From Alphaproteobacteria bacterium (GTDB lineage: Bacteria; Pseudomonadota; Alphaproteobacteria; Acetobacterales; Acetobacteraceae), in the NCBI GenBank assembly GCA_016869715.1, contig VGDM01000014.1, positions 1 through 64,000 of the forward strand: 64,000 nucleotides of DNA, in the 5' to 3' direction. Below, piece by piece: positions 26,786-34,605 of this stretch. The notes under the pieces were generated by a model that saw only the letters and a list, made by a program, of their open reading frames with translations, had not been told where the DNA came from and searched no databases. The translations under genes were made by a program, and so were the position numbers. Positions within the stretch are counted from its first letter, which is position 1, and each line of letters begins with the position of its first letter.

Positions 26786-27824
26786 CTACTCCGGCCGAGC
26801 CCTTACGCCAAGCACGGGGGCGAGTGTCCTGTTCCAGGCATCCACGCATTCCGCACCGCAGCGCCGCACCCAGCCAGGCAGGACACTATGACTCAGCAAT
26901 TGGCGGCGCCGCTGTTCATCGGCTTCGGTGACCGGTACTATCACCATGGTTCCACGCCGGCCATTCTGGCAACTTGGCTGTCCCGGCATTGCAGGCAAGG
27001 CCTTCACTTGTTTCGCGGTCCGCCGCGTCCCAGATCTCGGCTTCAAGCTTGGCGACTTCGCCCCGGATGGTATCGCGCGCCCATTCCGGTAGTGCATGCC
27101 AGGTGCCAAGATTGGCACCAAAAATGGAAAGCCCCCAAGTGATCGCCATGCCATGCACATGGGTTGTCACCTCATGCAGCCCGATATCATTGCCGGACAA
27201 TGTCCCGGTCACGGCGCATTCCACGACGCCTGACCTGATTGCGGTGACGATCTCCGCAAAGGGGATCACGACCGGCGTCGCACCAAGTGCCATGAACATC
27301 TCAGATTGCCCCACAGAGGATGTGCGAACGCGTCGCCCGGCCAGATCAGCCAGGCGCGAAAATGGCCGGCGGCAAAACACGACCTGCGCCGGATAGACAT
27401 AAACGCCAAGCAATTCTTCATCATAATGATCCCGCAAGGTCTCGCTCAAATGCCCGAGAAATGCCGCGACCGAACGGCGAAGGGCACCGATATCCGGGTT
27501 CACGGCAGGCAGGTCTATGGCGTTGAATTCGGGCTCTTCCGTGCTCGACACCGCCAACAGGCCTGTCCCGAAGAACACCACGCCACGCCGCATGAGGGAG
27601 AGCATTTCCTGCCCGCGAATGCCGCTGCGATCAAAGGGCGCGACTTCCGCGACAATGCGGCCATTGGTCGCTTGGGCGATGCGCTCCCGCCAGAAGGGTT
27701 CCTCATAGCGGACATATTGGCTGACATCGGCAAGCCCACCCACGATGCGCATGCGAATGGGCGCCTCGCCCTGGGCCGAAGCGGGGTTTGGCAAGGCATG
27801 ACCAAACAGCAGGGCCAGGATCAT
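26786..27824 (-). pseudogene. TRAP-type C4-dicarboxylate-family solute-binding protein (DctP-like), frameshifted
   Basis: The product has a signal peptide (LALLFGHALPNPASAQ) and DctP-family sequence: VYVYPAQVVFCRRPFSRLAD, GRRVRTSSVGQSEMFMALGA and VECAVTGTLSGNDIGLHEVT. After ETSEGLACNAGTA the natural C-terminus, SCQNGRRGTMVIVPVTEADE and onward to TAG at 26786-26788, is in a different frame, so a frameshift lies at about 26968-26985. The shifted frame ends at 26916 and replaces about 65 C-terminal residues with nonsense. No TRAP membrane subunits are adjacent. With the sensor downstream it may have been a ligand-sensing pair rather than a transporter. Confidence 0.78.
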
Positions 27825-28004
27825 GAAAAGGGCTCTTCCGAGCCACTGGCCGGCGGCCGTTAGGCAGAAGGGCGAAATCAGGCGGGAGGCGGATCGTCTC
27901 TTGGAGCGGGAATCTTACAAGATTTTACCACCAATACGCGAGTTTTTTCGTCGCCGCTAAACCCAGCTAACATTGATTCAATGCGCGTGAAGCCGAGATC
28001 AACT

Positions 28005-28553
28005 TCAGCTGGAGGGTGCTGCCGCTGCCAAAGCCTGCTCTAAAGCGCGCTTCAGGGCCGGAGAGTCCGGGTCAACCCGCGCCGGAAACCCCTGCACCTG
28101 CTGCCCGTCGCGTGAGACCAGATATTTGTGAAAATTCCAGCGCGGCTCACCACCCGCACGCGCCGCGGCCCAGCGATAGAAAGGATGCGCTTCCGCTCCG
28201 CGTACACGGGACAGCGCCGTCATGGGAAAGGTGATGCCGAATTGTGCATCACAAAATTCCCTGATCTTGCGGCCATCCTGGCTTTCCTGATTGAAGTCAT
28301 TGGAAGGCACGCCAAGGACCACCAGCCCGGCGGCTTCCTGCGCCTCATGCAGGCGTTGCAGCGCGGCGTATTGCCCCGTGAAGCCGCAAAATGATGCGGT
28401 ATTCACCACCAGCAAAACCCGCCCACGCCAGGCGGCCAGATCATGCTCGCCGCCTTCCAGGGCAGCGAAGCGAAAATCCCAGGCGGTGGCAGGGGCGGGG
28501 GCGGCGGCCATCAGCGGCAGGGCCAGCAAGGCACGGCGGGTTGACTTAATCAT
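28005..28553 (-). CDS. Glutathione peroxidase-family thiol peroxidase, exported
   Basis: The 182-residue protein has a signal peptide (RRALLALPLMAAAPAPATA) and a thioredoxin-fold Gpx domain: VVNTASFCGFTGQYAALQRL with peroxidatic Cys56 at the selenocysteine position of animal enzymes, LGVPSNDFNQES and WNFHKYLVSRDG. Cys-type bacterial Gpx proteins reduce hydroperoxides, often with thioredoxin. The signal peptide places it in the periplasm. The ATG at 28553 overlaps the stop of the upstream sulfite-oxidase-like gene by eight bases, so the two are coupled. Confidence 0.88.
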   Translation of the reverse strand: MIKSTRRALLALPLMAAAPAPATAWDFRFAALEGGEHDLAAWRGRVLLVVNTASFCGFTGQYAALQRLHEAQEAAGLVVLGVPSNDFNQESQDGRKIREFCDAQFGITFPMTALSRVRGAEAHPFYRWAAARAGGEPRWNFHKYLVSRDGQQVQGFPARVDPDSPALKRALEQALAAAAPSS

Positions 28554-29214
28554 AGCGTTCCTCAAGCCAGGGATCGCCCTGATTGTGATAGCCGCGCACC
28601 TCCCAAAAGCCGGGGCGATCTTCCGCCAACAATTCAATGCGCGTCAGCCATTTCGGGCTTTTCCAGAAGTAAAGCCGCGGCAGCACCAGCCGCACCGGCC
28701 CGCCATGCACGCGCGTGATTGGCGCACCTTCCCAGGAATGCGCCATTATCACATCGGCGGCCGCGAAGGCTGCCAGGGTCAAATTCGTCGTGTAGCCATC
28801 ATAGGATGTCATGGACACGAAGCGCGCTTCAGGGCGCGGGCGGGCCAATTCCAACAGCGTCGCGGTGCGCACACCAGTGAAGCGATTGTCATAACGGCTC
28901 CATTGCGTGACGCAGTGGATATCGCAGACCATGTCGGTTTGCGGCAGCGCCATGAAGCCTTCCCAATCGAAGGCGAGGCGATATTCCACCAGCCCTTCAA
29001 GGCGCAACCGGAATTTGGCGGTGCTGACATCAGGCTGCACGCCAAGATCAAGCACGGGCCAATCCTTGACCAGTGTCTGGCCAGGCGGCAGGCGTTCGCG
29101 CATAGGGTCCGCCGTGGTGCTAGTCAGCAGGCGGCCTTCTTCCGCCCAGCGCTCCTTCGTGCGCACCAGCTTTTCGCGTATTTGCCCTTCCAGCTTCACG
29201 TCTTCCTGATCCAA
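28546..29214 (-). CDS. Sulfite oxidase-like molybdopterin oxidoreductase (MsrP/YedY-related)
   Basis: The 222-residue protein has the Oxidored_molyb core: DMVCDIHCVTQWSRYDNRFT with the Mo-ligating Cys at about residue 101, HGGPVRLVLPRLYFWKSPKW and FWEVRGYHNQGDPWLEERY at the C-terminus. Unlike MsrP it lacks a twin-arginine signal peptide, so it is predicted cytoplasmic, like the sulfite oxidase-like group of unknown substrate. No MsrQ heme subunit is adjacent. Its 3' end overlaps the exported Gpx gene, suggesting a shared oxidative-damage role. Confidence 0.86.
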   Translation of the reverse strand: MDQEDVKLEGQIREKLVRTKERWAEEGRLLTSTTADPMRERLPPGQTLVKDWPVLDLGVQPDVSTAKFRLRLEGLVEYRLAFDWEGFMALPQTDMVCDIHCVTQWSRYDNRFTGVRTATLLELARPRPEARFVSMTSYDGYTTNLTLAAFAAADVIMAHSWEGAPITRVHGGPVRLVLPRLYFWKSPKWLTRIELLAEDRPGFWEVRGYHNQGDPWLEERYD

Positions 29215-29228
29215 GGCTACTACTCCTG

Positions 29229-30246
29229 TTAGGGAAGGGTATTGGCGAGGAATGCCTCAACCAAAGGCCCCCAAACCTGCGGCCCGCCGGCAGCGGTGAA
29301 AAGCCCATGCCCATCCTGGCCGAAGGCGGGCAAGGCACGGAAATCCGCGACCCCGCTGGTCTGGACATAGTTTTGATGCATCGCCCCCGCAAGCGATGGG
29401 CCAAAGAAACTGTCATTGGCGGTGTAGACCCAAAGGCTTGGCACCCCTGCCGACTGACCAAATTAACCGGCACTGGTCGCCAGCACATCGGCCCAGCAAT
29501 TGTTGTTTGGCAGGTTATCCACCCTCCCCCCGCGCCCGCCGGTCATGTTCACAATCGCTGCTACCTCTGGCGGATTGCGCGCCGCGAACGCGAGTGAGTC
29601 CCAACCACCGGCAGATTGACCCACCACGACTGCAGCATCCCGGCGTATCCCAGGCTGCGCGGTGGCATAGGTGATGGCGGAACGAATATCCCGCGCCGTC
29701 TCGGTGCCGCCCGCCACGAAATTGGGATCACGCCCGGAACCATAGAGCAGATCACGTTCAGATGGAATCATCTCAACGTGTGAAGATGCTCAAAAAACAA
29801 TGGCCTAGAGCGGGTTGCGTAAACCCAAGTGAACGCATCATGCTTTAGTCGTCTACCCAAGCGCCGCCAGACGCGCCGTAGCCTCGGCGCAAGGGGACCG
29901 CGACAGCATAGCCGCGCGTCAGGAACCAGGAAATCGCCCGCTGCTCACAGGACCAGGGTGCCATATTGGGGCGTTGCGTGGCACTTGGCGGGGACCCATG
30001 ATTGGCCACAAGAAGGCGCGCCGGATTGTTCGCCACCGGACGGCAAAGCCGCATCAGAATGAATTGATTCGTGCCTTCCACCGGGATCCAATGATCCTGT
30101 TCGCGCCATGGGCCTTTTTCTTCCGTGATCGGGCCGGCGGTCTGTGCAGAGCTGCCCATCAGTGTGCCACCCCCTGGTTCAGCGCAGCCAAGTAGCAGCA
30201 AGATAGGTATAACGCCCCAGATTCGGCGGTACGGCTTTAGTGACAT
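29229..30246 (-). pseudogene. Alpha/beta-hydrolase lipoprotein, split by a MITE and a nonsense codon
   Basis: ATG 30246 opens a lipoprotein signal (IWGVIPILLLLGC, lipobox LLGC), followed by LLVANHGSPPSATQRPN and GYAVAVPLRRGYGASGGAWV. At 29847 the 101-bp repeat interrupts the gene. Beyond it the sequence resumes RDPNFVAGGTETARDIRSAI, DAAVVVGQSAGGWDSLAFAA (nucleophile elbow GQSAGG) and AIVNMTGGRGG. Removing the repeat and one TA copy rejoins the codons to give GGAWVDDYGSGRDPNF in one frame. A second lesion, TAA at 29463-29465 after LATSAG, precedes the final segment VPSLWVYTANDSFFGPSLAG and DGHGLF with the catalytic Asp and His. Originally about 300 residues, related to dienelactone hydrolase-like acyl hydrolases. 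Confidence 0.83.
29745..29845. repeat. 101-bp MITE-like element, copy B, inserted in a hydrolase gene
   Basis: Inverted copy of the element at 9528-9628, same 101-base length. TA dinucleotides flank it at 29743-29744 and 29846-29847. Excising the element plus one TA restores an uninterrupted hydrolase frame (GAC GAC TAT GGT on the minus strand), which shows that TA was the target and was duplicated on insertion. The internal hairpin (CACGTTCAGATG paired with CATCTCAACGTG on the plus strand at about 29753-29780) is kept with one mismatch. It adds 103 bases to the gene and so also shifts the frame. Confidence 0.85.
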
Positions 30247-30474
30247 GGAATCTTCCCTTTTCCGACGCGTTCTCCCGCTGGGTGCGCGACAGGACAATTG
30301 CTTGGTAAAGCGTCATCAAATGCCAGAAAATCATGATTGGGCAGAACAAATAATGACTTTGCAAGGCCCCTTCATACTGACAAGCTTGGCGGCAAATGCC
30401 GCGCTCCGCTATGGGGTTAGTCGGAGGGCAGCAACGAGCCACATGACAAATCAAAGCGCCAAAGTGAACGAGAC

Positions 30475-31677
30475 ATGACGCAACGCGTGAGCGCGGCGGC
30501 GCAAGAGCGTTTACCGACCCAGGGTAATGGCGAGGTTGAACTCACCATCCTCATGCCCTGCCTGAATGAGGCGGAAACTCTCGCGACCTGCATCCAAAAG
30601 GCGCTGAGCTATCTGGCGCGGAGCGCTGTTTCGGGCGAGGTGCTGATCGCCGATAATGGCAGCACGGATGGCAGCCAGGAAATTGCGCGGGGCCTTGGCG
30701 CGCGGGTGATTGATGTGCCCGAAAAGGGCTATGGCGCGGCGCTGATTGCGGGCATTGCGGGCGCACACGGCCGCTATGTCATCATGGGCGATAGCGATGA
30801 TTCCTATGATTTCAGCGCGCTTGATCCCTTCATCGCGAAACTCCGCGATGGCTATAATCTGGTGATGGGCAACCGCTTCAAGGGCGGCGTTGCCACTGGC
30901 GCCATGCCACCCTTGCATCGCTATTTGGGCAATCCGGTGCTGTCCACCATTGGGCGGATTTTCTTCGGCGGGCCAATCCGCGATTTCCACTGTGGGCTAC
31001 GCGGATTTTCGCGCGCCGCCATTGCCGCGCTTGATCTGCGCGCGCCAGGCATGGAATTCGCGTCAGAGATGGTGGTAAAGGCCACCATGCGCGGGCTGCG
31101 CATCACCGAAGTGCCAACCACGCTTTCCCCCGATGGAAGGTCCCGCCCCCCGCATTTACGGTCCTGGCGCGATGGCTGGCGGCATTTGCGGTTTTTGCTG
31201 ATTTTTTGTCCGCGCTGGCTGTTTCTTTATCCGGGAACAGCGCTTTTCACGCTCGGCGCGCTTGGCATGGCGGCACTATTGCTGGGGCCTGTTCGCCTGG
31301 GCGGAATTACGCTTGATGTGCATAGCCTGCTCTATGCCTCGGGCGCCGTGGTGATGGGGTTTCAGGCCATGCAGTTTTGGGTTTTCGCGCGGGCGTATGG
31401 CGCGGTGACGGGGATGCTGTCCGAACCGCAGGGCCTCTCGCGTTTCGGGCTGGAAGCGGCGCTGGTGGTGGCGGGGGTGCTGTTGCTGCTCGGTCTTGGG
31501 CTTGGGTTTTTCGCCGTCGGGCAATGGGGTACGCAGGATTTCGGGGCGCTTGCCGGCGGCCATGTCATGCGCCTGGCGATTGCTTCCGTCACCGCCATGC
31601 TGCTTGGCCTGCAATTGGCCTTTGGGGCGTTTTTCCTGGCCCTGCTTGGCATGATGCGGCCCTCGCCACGCAGCTGA
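30475..31677 (+). CDS. Membrane-anchored family 2 glycosyltransferase (dolichol-phosphate-mannose-synthase-like)
   Basis: The 400-residue protein has an N-terminal GT-A catalytic domain: LTILMPCLNEAETLATCIQK, VLIADNGSTDGSQEIA, and the DxD-type site YVIMGDSDDSYDFSALDPF, then VMGNRFKGG and DFHCGLRGFSR. The C-terminal 170 residues contain about four membrane helices (for example near 250-275, 285-310, 325-350, 370-395). Related enzymes transfer sugars from nucleotide donors to polyprenyl phosphate at the inner membrane. It stands alone, 228 bases downstream of the start of the divergent broken hydrolase, so its sugar and acceptor cannot be inferred. Confidence 0.85.
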   Translation: MTQRVSAAAQERLPTQGNGEVELTILMPCLNEAETLATCIQKALSYLARSAVSGEVLIADNGSTDGSQEIARGLGARVIDVPEKGYGAALIAGIAGAHGRYVIMGDSDDSYDFSALDPFIAKLRDGYNLVMGNRFKGGVATGAMPPLHRYLGNPVLSTIGRIFFGGPIRDFHCGLRGFSRAAIAALDLRAPGMEFASEMVVKATMRGLRITEVPTTLSPDGRSRPPHLRSWRDGWRHLRFLLIFCPRWLFLYPGTALFTLGALGMAALLLGPVRLGGITLDVHSLLYASGAVVMGFQAMQFWVFARAYGAVTGMLSEPQGLSRFGLEAALVVAGVLLLLGLGLGFFAVGQWGTQDFGALAGGHVMRLAIASVTAMLLGLQLAFGAFFLALLGMMRPSPRS

Positions 31678-31688
31678 ACCACGCGCGT

Positions 31689-31853
31689 TCAGCGCTTGCG
31701 CTTTTGGATACTGGCCGCCCGGCGCCCATCCCGGCAGGCATCCGAGCAATAGCGCACTTCCTCCCACACGCGTTCCCATTTTTTTCGCCAGGTGAAGGGG
31801 CGGTTGCAGGCCGCGCAGAGCTTTTGCGGCAAATGGGGCTTGCGATGCGCCAC
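31689..31853 (-). CDS. DUF2256 small zinc-finger-like protein
   Basis: A GTG at 31853 opens a 54-residue protein whose whole length matches the DUF2256 pattern: [39 protein letters not shown] and a basic end IQKRKR. Two CxxC-type pairs (CAAC and CSDAC) suggest a zinc site. Function unknown. It is two bases downstream of the next gene on the same strand, and its stop lies 11 bases beyond the stop of the convergent glycosyltransferase. The family is short and well conserved, which supports this otherwise easily missed gene. Confidence 0.8.
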   Translation of the reverse strand: MAHRKPHLPQKLCAACNRPFTWRKKWERVWEEVRYCSDACRDGRRAASIQKRKR

Positions 31854-31855
31854 GC

Positions 31856-32128
31856 CTAATCGCCCGGCCGGATTTCGCCAACCACGCGCCCGCGCGTCGG
31901 GTCAAACAGCAGCACCCTTTCCCCATCGGGCCGCACCACCCATATCGCAATTGTCTTATCTGCCCCGGCAATGCCGGCAATGCGCGAGCCTTCGGGCTGA
32001 CTAAGGCCCGAAGCCGTAAAGCTGCTACCCATATTTGCCGTGCGCTGGACGATCAGCACAATCAGCGTCACGGCGCCGACCACGATCAGCACCGCCATCG
32101 CAATCACCAAAGTCTTGAGCAACCACAC
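31856..32128 (-). CDS. Small single-pass membrane protein (DUF6476-like)
   Basis: The 90-residue protein starts at GTG 32128 ([20 protein letters not shown]) with a strong Shine-Dalgarno AAAGGGGGT upstream. It has one membrane helix at about 5-30 and a hydrophilic domain with [20 protein letters not shown]. It looks like the small protein commonly encoded divergently from rluD in alphaproteobacteria (which I recall as DUF6476; name uncertain). A longer frame reaching to 32248 would overlap rluD coding and lacks family support. It is coupled to the DUF2256 gene with a two-base gap. Confidence 0.68.
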   Translation of the reverse strand: MWLLKTLVIAMAVLIVVGAVTLIVLIVQRTANMGSSFTASGLSQPEGSRIAGIAGADKTIAIWVVRPDGERVLLFDPTRGRVVGEIRPGD

Positions 32129-32141
32129 GGAAGACCCCCTT

Positions 32142-33113
32142 TTGAACGCCGAACGCCACGAATTCCGCGCGCCCCCTGAAGCGGCCGGGCTCCGTGCCGA
32201 TCGCTTCCTCGCCGAGGCGATAGGTTCTCTCTCCCGCTCCCGCGTCAAGGCCCTGATTGTTGCGGGCCATGCCAGCCGGGATGGTCAGATGCTCCGCGAA
32301 CCCGCCGAGGCCATTCGCCCTGGCGCGCTTTACGCGCTGGAAATCCCGGCGGCCATCCCTGCCCTGCCCCAGCCGCAGGATATTCCGCTGACCATCTTGC
32401 ATGAGGATACGGACCTCATCGTGCTGGACAAGCCCGCGGGGCTGGTCGTGCATCCTGCACCCGGCAATCAGGATGGCACGCTGGTTAATGCGCTGCTGGC
32501 CCATGCAGGGGATGACCTGCCCGGCATTGGCGGGGAAAAGCGGCCCGGCATTGTGCATCGGCTAGATAAGGACACCTCCGGCGTCATGGTCGCGGCCAAG
32601 ACCGAATTGGCCTTGCGTCGGCTATCCGAAAGCTTCGCCGAACGTGATCTGGATCGGCATTATCTGGCGCTTTGCTGGGGCCTGCCGGCGGTAATGGAGG
32701 GGGAAATCAACGCCCCGATTGGCCGGCACCCGGCGGATCGCAAGCGCATGGCGGTGGTGGAACGCGGCAAGCCGGCCATCACCCGCTACAAGGTGCTGCT
32801 TTCCTGGGGGGCTTCCTGCGCCCTGGTTGCCTGCCGGCTGCTAACCGGGCGGACGCATCAAATCCGCGTGCATATGGCCCATCTGGGCCATCCCTTGGTG
32901 GGCGATCCGGTCTATTTGCGCCGCACCCCGGCCACCGCCCGCACCCTGCCGCCCCCGGCGCGCGATGCCCTTCTGGCGTTTCCGCGCCAGGCACTGCACG
33001 CCGCCAGCCTTGGCTTTCGCCACCCCATCAGCGGCCAGCCGCTGCACTTCGAACGCCCGCTGCCCAAGGATATGGCCGCGCTGCTTACATTACTGGATTG
33101 TAACGCCGAGTAA
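32142..33113 (+). CDS. rluD: 23S rRNA pseudouridine synthase RluD-type
   Basis: The 323-residue protein has an S4-like N-terminus (AAGLRADRFLAEAIGSLSRS), the catalytic HRLDKDTSGVMVAAKT with the essential Asp, and the RluA-family motifs LVVHPAPGNQDGTLVNALLA and LTGRTHQIRVHMAHLGHPLV. RluD makes pseudouridines 1911, 1915 and 1917 in helix 69. I choose TTG 32142 as start because it directly precedes the conserved N-terminus and has GGAAGA eight bases upstream. The frame extends further 5' but would overlap the divergent small gene. Followed by rpoH, as in many alphaproteobacteria. Confidence 0.92.
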   Translation: MNAERHEFRAPPEAAGLRADRFLAEAIGSLSRSRVKALIVAGHASRDGQMLREPAEAIRPGALYALEIPAAIPALPQPQDIPLTILHEDTDLIVLDKPAGLVVHPAPGNQDGTLVNALLAHAGDDLPGIGGEKRPGIVHRLDKDTSGVMVAAKTELALRRLSESFAERDLDRHYLALCWGLPAVMEGEINAPIGRHPADRKRMAVVERGKPAITRYKVLLSWGASCALVACRLLTGRTHQIRVHMAHLGHPLVGDPVYLRRTPATARTLPPPARDALLAFPRQALHAASLGFRHPISGQPLHFERPLPKDMAALLTLLDCNAE

Positions 33114-33329
33114 CCCGACTATTTCGGTCGGTTTTTCTTGCATTCCCCCGCTATTCCAGCTACTAAAGGCTCGTCGAATTCCTCAGGGCGCCAATGCGAC
33201 CCGGTTAGCCAAGGCCTCAGCAAGGGCAGGCGACCAGTCAGGGCTTTGAGGTTGATGACGAAATTGTAATGATCGGCCCAGGATGCCGCCTTTGGGGCAG
33301 AGCAGGTCGGTGCAGGAGGGTATGAAACC

Positions 33330-34214
33330 ATGGCAATTTCTATGGCCATTCCGATGGTGACTGAGGGCAACCTCTCCCGCTATCTCCAGGATATTCGCAA
33401 ATTTCCGATGCTCTCGGCTGAGGAAGAACTTAGCCTGGCGCGCCGTTGGCGCGACAATGCCGATGAGCCGTCAGCACATAAGCTCGTCACATCCCATTTG
33501 CGTCTGGTTGCCAAGATTGCCATGGGCTATCGCGGCTATGGCCTGCCGGTTGGTGAACTAATCTCTGAGGGCAATGTTGGGATGATGCAGGCGGTCAAGC
33601 GCTTCGATCCCGATCGTGGCTTCCGTTTGGCAACCTATGCCATGTGGTGGATCCGCGCGGCCATTCAGGAATACATCCTGCATTCCTGGTCGCTCGTGAA
33701 AATGGGCACCACGGCGGCGCAGAAGAAGCTGTTTTTCAATTTGCGCCGGTTGAAGGCGCAAATGTCAGCCCTGGAAGAAGGCGATTTGCAGCCCGAACAG
33801 GTGGCCAAGATCAGCCATGTGCTGCAGGTACCGGAACAGGATGTGATTTCCATGAACCGGCGCCTGGCGGCTGCCGATAACAGCCTGAATGCCCCGCTCC
33901 GCGCCGATGGCGAAGGCGAATGGCAGGATTGGCTGGTGGATGAAAGCGACAACCAGGAACAAGAACTCGCCGAACATCAGGACATGTCAAACCGCCGCGA
34001 ATTGCTAAGCGGTGCGCTGAAAACACTGAATGAGCGTGAACGGCATATCCTGATCGAACGCCGGCTGAAGGAAGAGCCGTCGACGCTAGAAGAACTTTCG
34101 CAACATTACAACATCAGCCGCGAGCGCGTGCGCCAGATTGAAGTGCGCGCCTTTGAAAAGCTACAAAAATCCATGAAGCAGCAGATCATGGATCGTCGGC
34201 TCACGATTGGCTGA
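33330..34214 (+). CDS. rpoH: RNA polymerase sigma factor RpoH (sigma-32)
   Basis: The 294-residue heat-shock sigma factor has region 1.2/2 (NLSRYLQDIRKFPMLSAEEE, ISEGNVGMMQAVKRFDPDRG, TYAMWWIRAAIQEYILHSWS), the RpoH box QKKLFFNLRRLK and region 4.2 EELSQHYNISRERVRQIEVR. It directs transcription of chaperone and protease genes and is itself an FtsH substrate in E. coli. ATG 33330 has AGGAGG about nine bases upstream. A second ATG at 33342 is less favoured. The 216-base gap before it holds no convincing gene. I see no clear consensus promoter there. A rho-independent terminator follows 15 bases after the stop. Confidence 0.96.
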   Translation: MAISMAIPMVTEGNLSRYLQDIRKFPMLSAEEELSLARRWRDNADEPSAHKLVTSHLRLVAKIAMGYRGYGLPVGELISEGNVGMMQAVKRFDPDRGFRLATYAMWWIRAAIQEYILHSWSLVKMGTTAAQKKLFFNLRRLKAQMSALEEGDLQPEQVAKISHVLQVPEQDVISMNRRLAAADNSLNAPLRADGEGEWQDWLVDESDNQEQELAEHQDMSNRRELLSGALKTLNERERHILIERRLKEEPSTLEELSQHYNISRERVRQIEVRAFEKLQKSMKQQIMDRRLTIG

Positions 34215-34228
34215 ACAAGCCTAATCCA

Positions 34229-34260
34229 CAAAAAGGCGGTTTGATTTCCACCGCCTTTTC
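34229..34260 (+). terminator. Rho-independent terminator after rpoH
   Basis: AAAAAGGCGGT, a six-base loop region and CCACCGCCTTTTC form a GC-rich stem with a T-rich end, 15 bases downstream of the rpoH stop. The stem sequence is nearly the same as that of the terminator at 34557-34590. Confidence 0.85.
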
Positions 34261-34283
34261 TGTTTGGGGCGCGCTTTGCCTCG

Positions 34284-34547
34284 CTACCAATTATTGAACA
34301 GCGCCAGGATATCAGACACGGCAGCACTGCCAACCAGGATTACATCATCACCAGCGACGCCATCAATGAATTGATCTTCGCCGGTTCCAGCGCGGATCGT
34401 ATCATTGCCACCGTCGCCAAACAGATTTTGGAAGGCACCGCTGCCCCCCAGCAGGCTGTCGGCATCGTCACCGCCGAATGAACCGCCGTGGCAGCAATTG
34501 AAGGGGCGCACTTCATGCCGGCTTCCGGCCCAGCGCTTCCTTTCCAA
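34284..34547 (-). pseudogene. RTX calcium-binding repeat protein, C-terminal remnant
   Basis: The frame encodes GGDDADSLLGGSGAFQNLFG and DGGNDTIRAGTGEDQFIDGV, then GDDVILVGSAAVSDILALFNNW. These are degenerate nonapeptide repeats of the GGxGxDxLx type that bind calcium in type I-secreted RTX proteins, followed by a short hydrophobic C-terminus like a type I secretion signal. Only about 65 residues of such a protein remain. Secreted RTX proteins are normally hundreds of residues long, and no HlyB/HlyD/TolC genes are nearby. The N-terminal 20 residues of the frame show no repeat and may be unrelated. It lies between two near-identical terminators. Confidence 0.6.
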
Positions 34548-34556
34548 TTATCTCAC

Positions 34557-34590
34557 AAAAAAGGCGGTGGGAATCCCACCGCCTTTTCTT
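34557..34590 (-). terminator. Rho-independent (bidirectional-looking) terminator downstream of the amino-acid ABC binding protein
   Basis: AAAAAAGGCGGTGGGA paired with TCCCACCGCCTTTTCTTTT gives a perfect stem with A and T tracts on both sides, so it can act on either strand. It lies 16 bases past the stop of the minus-strand binding-protein gene (34606). It is almost the same sequence as the rpoH terminator 300 bases away. Confidence 0.85.
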
Positions 34591-34605
34591 TTGACCTGAT
34601 GGTCC

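Noticed and set aside
33119-33370. Minus-strand frame upstream of rpoH with a segment resembling the end of some transposases (YNFVINLKAL)
   Set aside because: The similarity is about ten residues long and the rest does not fit; too weak to call an IS remnant.
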